A model generated the notes under the pieces. It was given only the letters and a program-made list of their open reading frames with translations. It was not told the DNA's origin and did no database searches. Positions 1-7,331 of a stretch of 21,383 nt of DNA are shown one piece after another (the stretch's first letter is position 1; each line of letters starts with the position of its first letter). Source of the DNA: Alphaproteobacteria bacterium (GTDB taxonomy: Bacteria; Pseudomonadota; Alphaproteobacteria; UBA6615); assembly GCA_017643325.1 (NCBI GenBank), contig JAEPNS010000006.1:2192-23574 (forward strand), read 5' to 3'. The position numbers were made by a program, and so were the translations under genes.

Positions 1-49
1 GGGCCGGCACGGCACCGTGCCGGTGACCTCGCGCGACGGCGCCGAGTAA
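1..49 (+). CDS. 3' end of an upstream gene, possibly SPFH/stomatin-type protein (partial)
   Basis: The first 49 bases are an open frame that ends in TAA at 47-49 and reads GRHGTVPVTSRDGAE before the stop. Only 15 complete residues are visible, so no domain can be recognised. NfeD-family genes usually follow a gene for an SPFH/band 7 (stomatin- or QmcA-like) membrane protein, and the next gene here is NfeD-like with only 13 bases between them. The identity is therefore an inference from context, not from sequence. Confidence 0.4.
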   Translation, partial: GRHGTVPVTSRDGAE

Positions 50-62
50 CCGGGAGGGCACC

Positions 63-536
63 ATGGACGAGTTTGTCTCCTGGCTCTGGGAGGTCGAGTT
101 CTGGCACTGGTGGGCGCTCGGCGTGCTTCTGATCGGCATCGAGGTATTCGCCGCATCGACCCTGCTGCTCTGGCCTGCGATCTCGGCCTTCGTGCTCGGC
201 GGGATCCTGCTGGTCGACCCGAACTTCGACTGGCGATTCCAGCTCCTGCTCTTCGCGGTCCTGGCGATCGGGAGCTCGATCGGGTGGCAGATGTGGCTGC
301 GCAAGCACCCCACGGCGACCGACCATCCCATGCTGAACACCCGCGGGCGCAGCTATGTCGGGCGGCGGGTCACCCTGGTCGAGGGGCTCGATAACGGGCG
401 CGGGCGCATCCGGATCGACGACACCTGGTGGCAGGCCGCGGTCGAGGACGGCGCGACCCTGAAGCCCGGCGGCGTGATCGAGGTGGCCGACACTGACGGT
501 GCGACGCTGATTGTGCGGCCCGTGCCCACGGCATGA
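63..536 (+). CDS. NfeD-like membrane protein
   Basis: A 157-residue protein with hydrophobic segments at about residues 15-52 and 57-77, followed by a soluble C-terminal domain (about 95-155) that ends in ATLIVRPV, the typical closing strand of the NfeD OB-fold. This is the short NfeD form without the ClpP-like protease domain. Such proteins are thought to act with SPFH/flotillin proteins in membrane organisation or membrane-protein quality control. The start is supported by GGGAGGG at 52-58, a few bases before ATG. The stop overlaps the ATG of the next gene by four bases (ATGA), so the two are probably translationally coupled. The family call is firm; the physiological role is inferred from the family. 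Confidence 0.85.
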   Translation: MDEFVSWLWEVEFWHWWALGVLLIGIEVFAASTLLLWPAISAFVLGGILLVDPNFDWRFQLLLFAVLAIGSSIGWQMWLRKHPTATDHPMLNTRGRSYVGRRVTLVEGLDNGRGRIRIDDTWWQAAVEDGATLKPGGVIEVADTDGATLIVRPVPTA

Positions 537-838
537 AGCGGATTGCCCGTTTCGTTGTCCTTGCCCCTCTGCTTGGTCTTTACCTGATCTTCCTGCCGTT
601 TCTGGCCCTGGACGCGCGCGCCTGGCTCCGCAAGAAACGCCAACGGAACACCGGTGAGGAACGGCTCGTCGGCCGCCAGGCCATCGTGGACCGCATTTCG
701 GATGCCGGATGGGCGCATCTTCGGCTCGGCGACGACTGGCGCCTCGGCGAAACCGCAGACGGCGTGCCGCTGGCGGGTGGCGACCGGGTCGAGGTGGTCG
801 GTGCCCAGGGGGCCATATTGATTGTTCGCCCTATCTGA
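533..838 (+). CDS. Short membrane protein with NfeD-type C-terminal domain
   Basis: A 101-residue protein that begins inside the stop codon of the NfeD-like gene. One hydrophobic N-terminal segment (about residues 7-27) precedes a basic stretch (RKKRQR) and a small beta-rich domain (about 45-101). That domain aligns by eye to the end of the preceding protein: VGRQAIV against VGRRVTL, LAGGDRVEVV against LKPGGVIEVA, and AILIVRPI against ATLIVRPV. It therefore looks like a second, single-span copy of the NfeD OB-fold domain, arising from duplication or an ancient paralogue. It presumably works with the NfeD and SPFH partners at the inner membrane. Homology is visible in the sequence; function is inferred. 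Confidence 0.75.
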   Translation: MKRIARFVVLAPLLGLYLIFLPFLALDARAWLRKKRQRNTGEERLVGRQAIVDRISDAGWAHLRLGDDWRLGETADGVPLAGGDRVEVVGAQGAILIVRPI

Positions 839-933
839 ACCCGCACCGGAATAATCTCGGTGCCTCGCCGTCTGACAGGCAAGGACGCCGGCAATGAGGC
901 CGCGTCCGGAACCTGACCCAACGGAGAGTGAAC

Positions 934-1239
934 ATGACCCATAGAAAGTCCGGCCGACGGATTTTCGTGACGTTCTTCGGCCTCGCCATGCTCCTGGCAG
1001 CCATGCCCGTGATCGCGGCCCAGAATACCGGTGCCGCCCAGTCGGGTGATACGTGCGGCGCACAGCTGCAGCAGGTCCGCGCGGATCTCGCGAAGCAGCC
1101 GGCGGCCGACCCGAACATGCGCGCCCAGGTCAACGAGGCGTCGGCCCTGTGCGAGCGGGGCGATGAAGCGGAAGCGCAGAAGATCCTCGACCAGGTGGTC
1201 AAGGACATGAACGCGGCGCCCGCGACGCGCACGAACTAG
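934..1239 (+). CDS. Small secreted protein of unknown function
   Basis: About 101 residues from ATG 934, which follows GGAGAG at 923-928 with ideal spacing. A GTG two codons upstream (928) is in frame but lies in the ribosome binding site, so it is not chosen. The N-terminus is a clear signal peptide: basic THRKSGRR, a hydrophobic core, then AAMPVIAAQ as the likely cleavage region. The mature part is short, helical and contains two cysteines (near residues 40 and 72) that could form a disulphide in the periplasm. I do not recognise a family. It stands alone between the NfeD pair and the ECF sigma gene; whether it belongs to the sigma regulon is unknown. Confidence 0.7.
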   Translation: MTHRKSGRRIFVTFFGLAMLLAAMPVIAAQNTGAAQSGDTCGAQLQQVRADLAKQPAADPNMRAQVNEASALCERGDEAEAQKILDQVVKDMNAAPATRTN

Positions 1240-1507
1240 AACTCCCGGATGCGCGCTCCCCCGACACCTCCCGGGGCGCGCTCACGGCTGGCGCGGAAAC
1301 ACGCCAGTGGCGGCCCGGCGGTGGGGTCCCCAACGCTCGCCCCCGAGCTCCGACCGTCGGGCCGCAATTTCCGGAACAGGCTATGAACCTCTCCTCCCTG
1401 ACAGCGCCCAAAGATGACACGGCTTTGACACACCCCCGGTGCCGTCCGACGTGTGACGGTTTTGCGGTCGCGCAGCTGCGCGCGGCGGATCGCAACGAGG
1501 GAACATC

Positions 1508-2029
1508 ATGGTGCATCATCAACCGGACCTGGAGCGGGAAATCGACGGGCTGCGGCGGTACGCGCGGTTGCTCACCAAGAACTGGACGGACGCGGACGAC
1601 CTGGTCCAGGAATGCCTGCTCCGCGCGCTCGAGAAATGGCCGCGCGTCACGCAGGTCGAGGACCTGCGGCGCTACCTGTTCTCGATGCTGCACAACCTGT
1701 TCATCGACGGGGTACGCAAGACCGGGAGAAGGGGGACGGTCGTGCCGATCGAATCCGCGATGACCGCCGCGCCGCTCGTCCGCCCGGGAAACCAGGAGCA
1801 TCATGTCGAGCTGCACGACCTGGCCGAGGGGCTGTCTGCGCTGCCGGACGCCCAGCGCGAGGTCGTCCTGCTGGTCGGGCTCGCGGGCTTCACCTACGAC
1901 GAGGCGGCGGACATCGTCGACTGCCCGGTCGGGACCGTCATGTCGCGCCTGTCGCGCGCGCGCAAGACGCTGCGCCATCACATGGACGGCGTGCCCCGTG
2001 AAGGCGCGCTTCGCCGGCAGGTCCGATGA
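1508..2029 (+). CDS. ECF-type RNA polymerase sigma factor
   Basis: A 173-residue sigma-70 family protein of the extracytoplasmic function group. Region 2 lies at about residues 10-75, with the signature TDADDLVQECLLRALEKW followed by LRRYLFSMLHNLFID. Region 4 lies at about 105-157 and holds the helix-turn-helix FTYDEAADIVDCPVGTVMSR. Length and the absence of regions 1 and 3 fit ECF factors. ATG 1508 is preceded by AGGG at 1498-1501. The stop codon overlaps the ATG of the following membrane anti-sigma gene (ATGA), the classic sigma/anti-sigma coupling. It is not the general-stress EcfG type by context, since no NepR- or PhyR-like gene is next to it. The inducing signal cannot be told from sequence. 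Confidence 0.93.
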   Translation: MVHHQPDLEREIDGLRRYARLLTKNWTDADDLVQECLLRALEKWPRVTQVEDLRRYLFSMLHNLFIDGVRKTGRRGTVVPIESAMTAAPLVRPGNQEHHVELHDLAEGLSALPDAQREVVLLVGLAGFTYDEAADIVDCPVGTVMSRLSRARKTLRHHMDGVPREGALRRQVR

Positions 2030-2550
2030 GGAAACGGGCGGGCAAGATCGCGGTCCTGGTGCCGGAAGCGCTCCTGCACGCCCATGTGGACGTCCTGCTG
2101 ACCCCGGCGCGGCGAAGGGCGGTCGAGTCCGCGATCGCGCGGGACCCCGACCTGGCCGAAACGGTCACGGCCTGGCGCCGCCAGAACCGGGGCCTCCGGA
2201 AGCTCGCGGCGCTTCATACCCCGCCACCGATGTCGCGCGACATGCGCTATGCCGTGCAGCGGCTCAAGGACGGTCGCGGATTGCGCCCGCGCAACCGGTC
2301 GACATGGCAGATCGCGGCGGCGATTGCGCTGATGGCCCTCGGGACGTGTCTCTGGCTTGCCGGGGCGGACCTGTCGGACCCGGACAGGTCCGGCGTGGTG
2401 CTCACCACGTCGGTGCCCGGCGCGAAGCCCGCACCGCCGTCCGGTGTCGTCGAGGCGACGGCGGAAGGCGAGCCCGCCGTGGTGCGGCCGATCCCCCGCG
2501 AGCCGGCCCCCGAGCTCGCGCCCGCGAAGGATTCCGCACGCGATTCGTGA
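2026..2550 (+). CDS. Anti-sigma factor, single-pass membrane protein
   Basis: A 174-residue protein coupled to the ECF sigma gene by a 4-base overlap. The N-terminal cytoplasmic part (1-65) has the pattern seen in many anti-sigma factors, LHAHVDVLLTPARRRAVE followed by DPDLAETVTAWRRQN. A predicted membrane helix spans about residues 94-113. A proline- and alanine-rich tail of about 60 residues then lies in the periplasm. The H-x3-C-x2-C zinc motif of ZAS-type anti-sigma factors is absent; the only cysteine (C108) is inside the membrane helix. It probably holds the sigma factor at the membrane until an envelope signal releases it. The role rests on gene order plus this N-terminal pattern. Confidence 0.8.
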   Translation: MRKRAGKIAVLVPEALLHAHVDVLLTPARRRAVESAIARDPDLAETVTAWRRQNRGLRKLAALHTPPPMSRDMRYAVQRLKDGRGLRPRNRSTWQIAAAIALMALGTCLWLAGADLSDPDRSGVVLTTSVPGAKPAPPSGVVEATAEGEPAVVRPIPREPAPELAPAKDSARDS

Positions 2551-2556
2551 ACAAAA

Positions 2557-2581
2557 CCTGCCCTGGCGCGTTCAGGGCAGG
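2557..2581 (+). terminator. Perfect 9-bp hairpin after the anti-sigma gene
   Basis: CCTGCCCTG (2557-2565) pairs perfectly with CAGGGCAGG (2573-2581) around a 7-base loop, starting 7 bases after the stop codon. There is no T run behind it. It may protect the 3' end of the mRNA or act together with the second hairpin just downstream. Confidence 0.5.
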
Positions 2582-2606
2582 AGAACCTGATTGCCTCCCT
2601 CCCTGC

Positions 2607-2640
2607 GCCGGCGCATTCGCATGTGCCGGCACCTTTTTTT
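2607..2640 (+). terminator. Intrinsic (Rho-independent) terminator of the ECF operon
   Basis: GCCGGCGCAT (2607-2616) pairs with ATGTGCCGGC (2621-2630) as a 10-bp stem with one G-U pair and a TCGC tetraloop. It is followed by ACC and seven T residues (2634-2640). This is the only textbook intrinsic terminator in the window. It separates the sigma/anti-sigma unit from gyrA. Confidence 0.9.
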
Positions 2641-2688
2641 GACGCGGAAAACCGCCGATTTCCGGTGTCCGACGAGGCCCGCGCTTCC

Positions 2689-2717
2689 TTGCCCGACTCC
2701 GCGCGTTCGGGTACATT
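2689..2717 (+). promoter_or_regulatory. Candidate gyrA promoter
   Basis: TTGCCC (2689-2694) and TACATT (2712-2717) are separated by exactly 17 bases and resemble sigma-70-type -35 and -10 boxes. Transcription would start near 2724 and give a leader of about 70 bases before the gyrA ATG. A second, weaker pair (TTGTCG 2737-2742 and TTTAAA 2760-2765) lies within that leader. Confidence 0.45.
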
Positions 2718-2794
2718 TCGGCGATGAAAATCCACCTTGTCGGCAGGGTGCGTTTCTCGTTTAAAAACACCCGCCAAGCGATTGAAATTACGCC

Positions 2795-5632
2795 ATGAGT
2801 GATCAGTCGGCCGAGTTGCCGCCGGACGGTTTCGATATCGAGCCGGTGACCATCGAGGAGGAGATGCGCTCCTCCTATCTCGACTACGCCATGAGCGTGA
2901 TCGTGAGCCGCGCGCTGCCCGACGTGCGCGACGGCCTGAAACCCGTCCACCGGCGTATCCTGTACTCGATGAAGGAGTCCGGATTCGAGTGGAACCGGCC
3001 CTATCGCAAGTCCGCGCGCATCGTCGGCGACGTGATGGGCAAGTACCACCCCCACGGCGACTCCGCGATCTATGACGCCATGGTGCGCATGGCGCAGGAT
3101 TTCTCCATGCGCCTGGAGCTGATCGACGGGCAGGGCAATTTCGGCTCGATGGACGGCGATCCCGCGGCGGCCATGCGTTACACCGAGGCCCGCCTGTCGA
3201 AGGCCTCCCACGCGCTGATCGAGGACATCGACCGTGACACCGTCGATTTCCAGCCGAACTACGACGAAAGCGTCAACGAGCCGGTCGTGCTGCCGGCCCA
3301 GTATCCGAACCTGCTGGTCAACGGCGCGGGCGGCATTGCCGTCGGCATGGCCACCAACATCCCGCCCCACAACCTGGGCGAGGTGATCGACGCCTGCTGT
3401 GCGTATATCGACCGGCCCGATATCTCGATCGACGAGATCCTGGAGATCATGCCGGGGCCCGATTTCCCGACCGGCGCGACCATCGTCGGGACGAGCGGCA
3501 TCCGGGCCGCGTTCCACACCGGGCGCGGTTCGGTCGTGATCCGGGCCAAGACCGAGTTCGAGGAGGTCCGCGCCGGGCGCAACGCCATCATCGTCAGCGA
3601 AATTCCCTACCAGGTGAACAAGTCGCGGATGATCGAGCGCATCGCCGAGGTGGCGCAGGACAAGCTGGTCGAGGGCATTTCCGACCTGCGCGACGAGAGC
3701 GACCGGCACGGCGTGCGGGTGGTCATCGAACTGAAGCGCGACAGCGAGCCCGAGGTGGTGCTGAACCAGCTCTACCGCTACACGCCGCTGCAGACGTCGT
3801 TCGGCGTCAACATGCTGGCGCTCAACGGCGGCCGGCCCGAGCTGCTGAACGTCAGGGACATCATCACCGCCTTCGTGGCGTTCCGCGAGGAGGTGATCAC
3901 CCGGCGCACGATCTACGAACTGGGCAAGGCGCGCGACCGGGCCCACACGCTGGTCGGCCTCGCGATCGCGGTGGCCAACCTCGATCCCGTGATCGAACTG
4001 ATCCGCGCCGCCAAGGACGCGGCGGAAGCCCGCGAGCAGCTGTGCGCGAAGCGCTGGCCCGCCCACGACGTGGCGCCCTTGATCGAGCTCATCGACGAGC
4101 CGGGCCGAGACGTCGACGCCGACGGGACCTACCAGCTTTCCGAGGAGCAGGCGAAGGCGATCCTCGAACTGCGCCTCCACCGGCTGACCGGCCTCGAGCG
4201 CGACAAGATCGCCAAGGACCTGGAAGAAATCGTGGAACGGATCCGCGAGTATCTCGAGATCCTGGACAGCCGCGACAAGCTCTACGGCGTGCTGCGCGAC
4301 GAACTGGTCGCGATGAAGGAAGAGTTCGCCGACCCGCGCCGCACGGAGATCGTCGAGGGCGAGTTCGAACAGGACATCGAGGACCTGATCCAGCGCGAGG
4401 ACATGGTCGTCACGGTCACCCACAACGGCTACATCCAGCGCGTGCCGCTCTCGACCTACCGGGCCCAGCGGCGCGGCGGCAAGGGCCGGGCGGGCATGAA
4501 GGCCCGCGACGAGGACTTCGTGAGCTCGGTGTTCGTGCTGAACACCCATACGCCGGTGCTGTTCTTCTCCTCGCACGGCATGGTCTACAAGGAGAAGGTC
4601 TACAAGCTGCCGGTCGGCACGCCCCAGGGGCGCGGCAAGGCACTGGTGAACCTGCTGCCGCTCGACGAGGGCGAGGTCATCACCACGATGATGCCGCTGC
4701 CCGAGAACGAGGCCGACGCGGAGAACCTGTTCGTCATGTTCGCGACCGCGTCGGGCAACGTGCGGCGCAACAGCCTCGCGGACTTCGTGCAGGTGAAGTC
4801 GAACGGCAAGATCGCCATGAAGCTCGACGAGGGCGACCGCCTGATCGGCGTCCAGACCTGCGAGGACACGGACCACGTCCTGCTCGCGACGGCCAACGCC
4901 AAGTCGATCCGCTTCGAGGTGTCGGACGTGCGTGTGTTCTCCGGGCGCAACTCCACCGGCGTGCGCGGTATCAAGCTCGCCGGCGACGACACCGTGATCT
5001 CGATGTCGATCCTCAAGCATGCCGAATTCTCGGTCGCCGAGCGCGAGGCCTATCTCAAGCGCAGCCGCGCCGAGCGGGCCGAGCCCGACGAGGCCAACGG
5101 CGACGGGCATGCGGAGTCCGAGGGCGGCGACGCGGAGACGGAAGCCATGGAGCTGACCGACGAACGCTACGCCGAACTTGCCGCGCAGGAGCAGTTCATC
5201 CTGACGGTCACGGCCAACGGCTTCGGCAAGCGCACGTCGGCCTACGAGTACCGCATCACCAAGCGCGGCGGGCAGGGGGTCGTGAACATCGTGCTCGCCG
5301 ACGCGCCGAACAACGGCGTCGTCGCGTCCTTCCCCGTGGAGGATGACACCCAGCTCGTCATGATGACCGACGGCGGGCAGCTGATCCGCACCGGCGTCGA
5401 CGAGGTGCGCATCGCGGGCCGCTCGACGCGCGGCGTGACCCTGTTCCGGGTCGGCGACGAGGAACGGGTTGTGACCGTGACCCATTTGCGCGACGATGAC
5501 GATGAAGACGCGGCGGACGGCGAGGGCGGTCCGAACGCGCAAGACGCCGAAAACGGCGCGGAACCGGGGGAAGAAACGCCGCAAAATCAAGAAGATGAAG
5601 CGGCGGAGACGAACGACGATGGCGAAGACTGA
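2795..5632 (+). CDS. gyrA: DNA gyrase subunit A
   Basis: A 945-residue GyrA, the DNA-cleaving subunit that with GyrB introduces negative supercoils using ATP. The N-terminal breakage-reunion domain is complete: the catalytic tyrosine is Y129 in AAAMRYTEARL. In the quinolone-resistance region, KYHPHGDSAIYD, the positions equivalent to E. coli S83 and D87 are S90 and D94, the drug-sensitive state. The GyrA box QRRGGKG at 558-564 shows this is gyrase rather than topoisomerase IV ParC. The C-terminal pinwheel domain is interrupted at about 748-800 by a charged insertion (roughly AEREAYLKRSRAERAEPDE onward). The protein ends in a very acidic tail of about 48 residues. It overlaps coaD by 14 bases. 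No ssb gene precedes it, unlike in many alphaproteobacteria. Confidence 0.98.
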   Translation: MSDQSAELPPDGFDIEPVTIEEEMRSSYLDYAMSVIVSRALPDVRDGLKPVHRRILYSMKESGFEWNRPYRKSARIVGDVMGKYHPHGDSAIYDAMVRMAQDFSMRLELIDGQGNFGSMDGDPAAAMRYTEARLSKASHALIEDIDRDTVDFQPNYDESVNEPVVLPAQYPNLLVNGAGGIAVGMATNIPPHNLGEVIDACCAYIDRPDISIDEILEIMPGPDFPTGATIVGTSGIRAAFHTGRGSVVIRAKTEFEEVRAGRNAIIVSEIPYQVNKSRMIERIAEVAQDKLVEGISDLRDESDRHGVRVVIELKRDSEPEVVLNQLYRYTPLQTSFGVNMLALNGGRPELLNVRDIITAFVAFREEVITRRTIYELGKARDRAHTLVGLAIAVANLDPVIELIRAAKDAAEAREQLCAKRWPAHDVAPLIELIDEPGRDVDADGTYQLSEEQAKAILELRLHRLTGLERDKIAKDLEEIVERIREYLEILDSRDKLYGVLRDELVAMKEEFADPRRTEIVEGEFEQDIEDLIQREDMVVTVTHNGYIQRVPLSTYRAQRRGGKGRAGMKARDEDFVSSVFVLNTHTPVLFFSSHGMVYKEKVYKLPVGTPQGRGKALVNLLPLDEGEVITTMMPLPENEADAENLFVMFATASGNVRRNSLADFVQVKSNGKIAMKLDEGDRLIGVQTCEDTDHVLLATANAKSIRFEVSDVRVFSGRNSTGVRGIKLAGDDTVISMSILKHAEFSVAEREAYLKRSRAERAEPDEANGDGHAESEGGDAETEAMELTDERYAELAAQEQFILTVTANGFGKRTSAYEYRITKRGGQGVVNIVLADAPNNGVVASFPVEDDTQLVMMTDGGQLIRTGVDEVRIAGRSTRGVTLFRVGDEERVVTVTHLRDDDDEDAADGEGGPNAQDAENGAEPGEETPQNQEDEAAETNDDGED

Positions 5633-6149
5633 ACGGATCGGTGTCTATCCAGGCACGTTTGACCCCATCACCAACGGGCATATGGATGTGATCCGGCGCG
5701 GCGCGCGGGTTCTCGACCGGCTGGTCATCGGCGTGGCCGTCAACGCCGGCAAGGGGCCGCTGTTCTCGCTGGATGAACGCGTCGAGATGGTCCGCGACGA
5801 GGTCGCGACGATCGACGACCCGCTCGTCGGCGAGATCGAGGTCAAGCCGTTCAACTCGCTCCTGATGCACTTTGCCGAGGCGGAGAACGCGCAGTGCATC
5901 CTGCGCGGGCTGCGCGCGGTGTCGGACTTCGACTACGAGTTCCAGATGGCCGGCATGAACGCCCGCCTCAATCCTGACATAGAAATCCTGTTCCTGATGG
6001 CCTCGGAGCGGAACCAGTTCATCGCCTCGCGGCTCGTGAAGGAAATCGCGGCACTGGGCGGCGATATCTCCAGTTTCGTCTCCGCCCCTATCGCCCGGCG
6101 CGTAAACGACCGCTACGGGCGGCTCGACCTGCAGGCCGTCAACGAATAG
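5619..6149 (+). CDS. coaD: Phosphopantetheine adenylyltransferase
   Basis: A 176-residue enzyme of coenzyme A synthesis. It transfers AMP from ATP to 4'-phosphopantetheine to give dephospho-CoA. The nucleotidyltransferase motif is PGTFDPITNGH (11-21), with the catalytic TxGH-type histidine at 21. RGLRAVSDFDYEF (96-108) and the ISSFVS motif (150-155) are also family hallmarks. The frame is open upstream, but ATG 5619 gives the normal CoaD N-terminus (MAKTERIGVYPG) and has GGAG at 5605-5608. This start lies inside the end of gyrA, overlapping by 14 bases, so coaD is probably co-transcribed and perhaps translationally coupled. Length matches the family. Confidence 0.97.
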   Translation: MAKTERIGVYPGTFDPITNGHMDVIRRGARVLDRLVIGVAVNAGKGPLFSLDERVEMVRDEVATIDDPLVGEIEVKPFNSLLMHFAEAENAQCILRGLRAVSDFDYEFQMAGMNARLNPDIEILFLMASERNQFIASRLVKEIAALGGDISSFVSAPIARRVNDRYGRLDLQAVNE

Positions 6150-6156
6150 GTTCCCC

Positions 6157-6738
6157 ATGAAACGACGTATTGTCTTGTGCGCGCTCGCATTCGCGGCGGG
6201 TGCGTTCGCCATCTCCGGCCTGACAGGCCCGACCGCAACCCCGGCCGAGGCCCAGTCCGCCAAACAGGAGCGCGACTTGGAAAACACTCTCTATCTCGAT
6301 CTCAAGGACGGGCGCGTGACCATCGAGCTCAAGCCCGACCTGGCGCCGAACCATGTGGCCCGCATCAAGGAACTCACCCGCGAGGGCTTCTACGACGGCG
6401 TCGTCTTTCACCGGGTGATCGACGGGTTCATGGCCCAGACGGGCGACCCGACGGGCACCGGGCGGGGCGGCTCCGACAAGCCGGACCTCGATGCCGAGTT
6501 CTCGAATGCGAACCACGGCCGCGGCGCGGTGTCCATGGCCCGGGCCCAGAACCCGAACAGCGCCAACAGCCAGTTTTTCATCGTCTTCGACGACGCCAGC
6601 TTCCTCGACGGCCAGTACACGGTCTGGGGCCAGGTGGTCGACGGGATGGAGCATGTCGACGCGATCACGCGCGGCGAGCCGCCCGCAGATCCGGACAAGA
6701 TCATCAAGATGCAGGTCGCGGCCGACGCCGAGGGCTGA
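6157..6738 (+). CDS. Secreted peptidyl-prolyl cis-trans isomerase, cyclophilin type
   Basis: A 193-residue cyclophilin with an N-terminal signal peptide (basic MKRR, hydrophobic core, likely cut near AEA-Q at 32/33). It is therefore expected in the periplasm, where it speeds proline isomerisation during protein folding. The core motif FHRVIDGFMAQTGDPTGTG (85-103) carries the catalytic arginine R86. The peptide-binding NSQFFIVF (137-144) and W157 in the YTVWGQV segment are present. It starts 7 bases after coaD in the same direction, so it probably belongs to the gyrA-coaD transcription unit. The gene resembles ppiA/ppiB-type cyclophilins; I do not assign a symbol because the two names differ mainly by location. 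Confidence 0.93.
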   Translation: MKRRIVLCALAFAAGAFAISGLTGPTATPAEAQSAKQERDLENTLYLDLKDGRVTIELKPDLAPNHVARIKELTREGFYDGVVFHRVIDGFMAQTGDPTGTGRGGSDKPDLDAEFSNANHGRGAVSMARAQNPNSANSQFFIVFDDASFLDGQYTVWGQVVDGMEHVDAITRGEPPADPDKIIKMQVAADAEG

Positions 6739-6766
6739 CCATTCGCCGCAAGTGAGACATGTGGCG

Positions 6767-6795
6767 TTGACCGGAAGCACGCGGATTTCTAATGT
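6767..6795 (+). promoter_or_regulatory. Candidate tRNA-Lys promoter
   Basis: TTGACC (6767-6772) and TAATGT (6790-6795) are separated by exactly 17 bases. Each matches its consensus box at four or five of six positions. The tRNA begins 29 bases after the -10 box, a normal distance for a short 5' leader trimmed by RNase P. Confidence 0.6.
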
Positions 6796-6824
6796 CCGCC
6801 GCGCATTCCGGCGATGTCGCGAGT

Positions 6825-6900
6825 GGGCGCATAGCTCAGTTGGTAGAGCAACTGACTTTTAATCAGTAGGTCCCAGGTTCGAGCCCTGGTGCGCTCACCA
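6825..6900 (+). tRNA. tRNA-Lys (anticodon TTT)
   Basis: A complete 76-base tRNA. The acceptor stem GGGCGCA (6825-6831) pairs with TGCGCTC near the 3' end, with one G-U pair. The D arm contains AGCTCAGTTGGTAGAGC. The anticodon arm ACTGA-CTTTTAA-TCAGT gives anticodon TTT. The T arm is CCAGG-TTCGAGC-CCTGG. The 3' CCA is encoded (6898-6900). Confidence 0.97.
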
Positions 6901-6934
6901 TTCTTTCGCCACACAGGGGCGGAGAATAGGCCCG

Positions 6935-7330
6935 ATGACACGTCTACCGACCATCCATCTCCCGGCCGTCGCCCTGGCGGCGGCCCTGGCCGTCGGCGCG
7001 GGGATCGCCGCGCAGCCCGCACACGCCCAGACGGGCGACGGGACCTACGAGTTCCTCAAGGCCACCGAGGACCGCGTCTGGCGGCTCAATCGCCAGACCG
7101 GGGAGATCTCCGTCTGCACGCTGGAGAACGACTCGCTCGTATGCACCACCAGCTCCGAGGCGGCCCGCCCGCCCGCCGCGAGCTACGAGCAACTGCAGGA
7201 ACGAGAGGCCGCGGCGATGCAGGCGCAGCAGGAAAAGGAGGCAGCCGAGCGCGAGAAGGCGCTGAAGCTGCTCGACCGAATGGTCGAGATGATCAAGGAA
7301 TTCGCCAACGACGCGACGGGCACTCAGTAG
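6935..7330 (+). CDS. Secreted protein of unknown function with coiled-coil tail
   Basis: A 131-residue protein with a clear signal peptide (residues 1 to about 31, ending AQPAHAQ), so exported to the periplasm. The mature N-terminal part contains a compact motif, VWRLNRQTGEISVC followed by SLVC, where two cysteines 11 residues apart could form a disulphide. A charged, glutamate- and glutamine-rich helix (about 85-125) looks like a coiled coil. I recall similar short Trp-Arg-Leu/Thr-Gly/Cys proteins as uncharacterised in alphaproteobacteria, but cannot name a family. It starts 34 bases after tRNA-Lys, with GGAG at 6921-6924. The following gene starts one base after its stop, so the two form an operon. 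Confidence 0.75.
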   Translation: MTRLPTIHLPAVALAAALAVGAGIAAQPAHAQTGDGTYEFLKATEDRVWRLNRQTGEISVCTLENDSLVCTTSSEAARPPAASYEQLQEREAAAMQAQQEKEAAEREKALKLLDRMVEMIKEFANDATGTQ

Positions 7331-7331
7331 C

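Noticed and set aside
1251..1281. GC-rich hairpin after the small secreted gene
   Set aside because: GCGCG and CCCC arms pair with GGGGCGCGC only with a bulge, and no T run follows. Such pairings are expected by chance at this GC content.
1371..1400. EcfG-type general stress promoter (GGAAC near 1373)
   Set aside because: No CGTT-like -10 box lies 16-17 bases downstream.
2402..5590. A 1062-residue open frame on the minus strand opposite gyrA
   Set aside because: It is the antisense of gyrA. Long antisense frames are common in GC-rich coding DNA, and its residue mix (His, Asp, Val, Leu, Arg rich) shows no motif.
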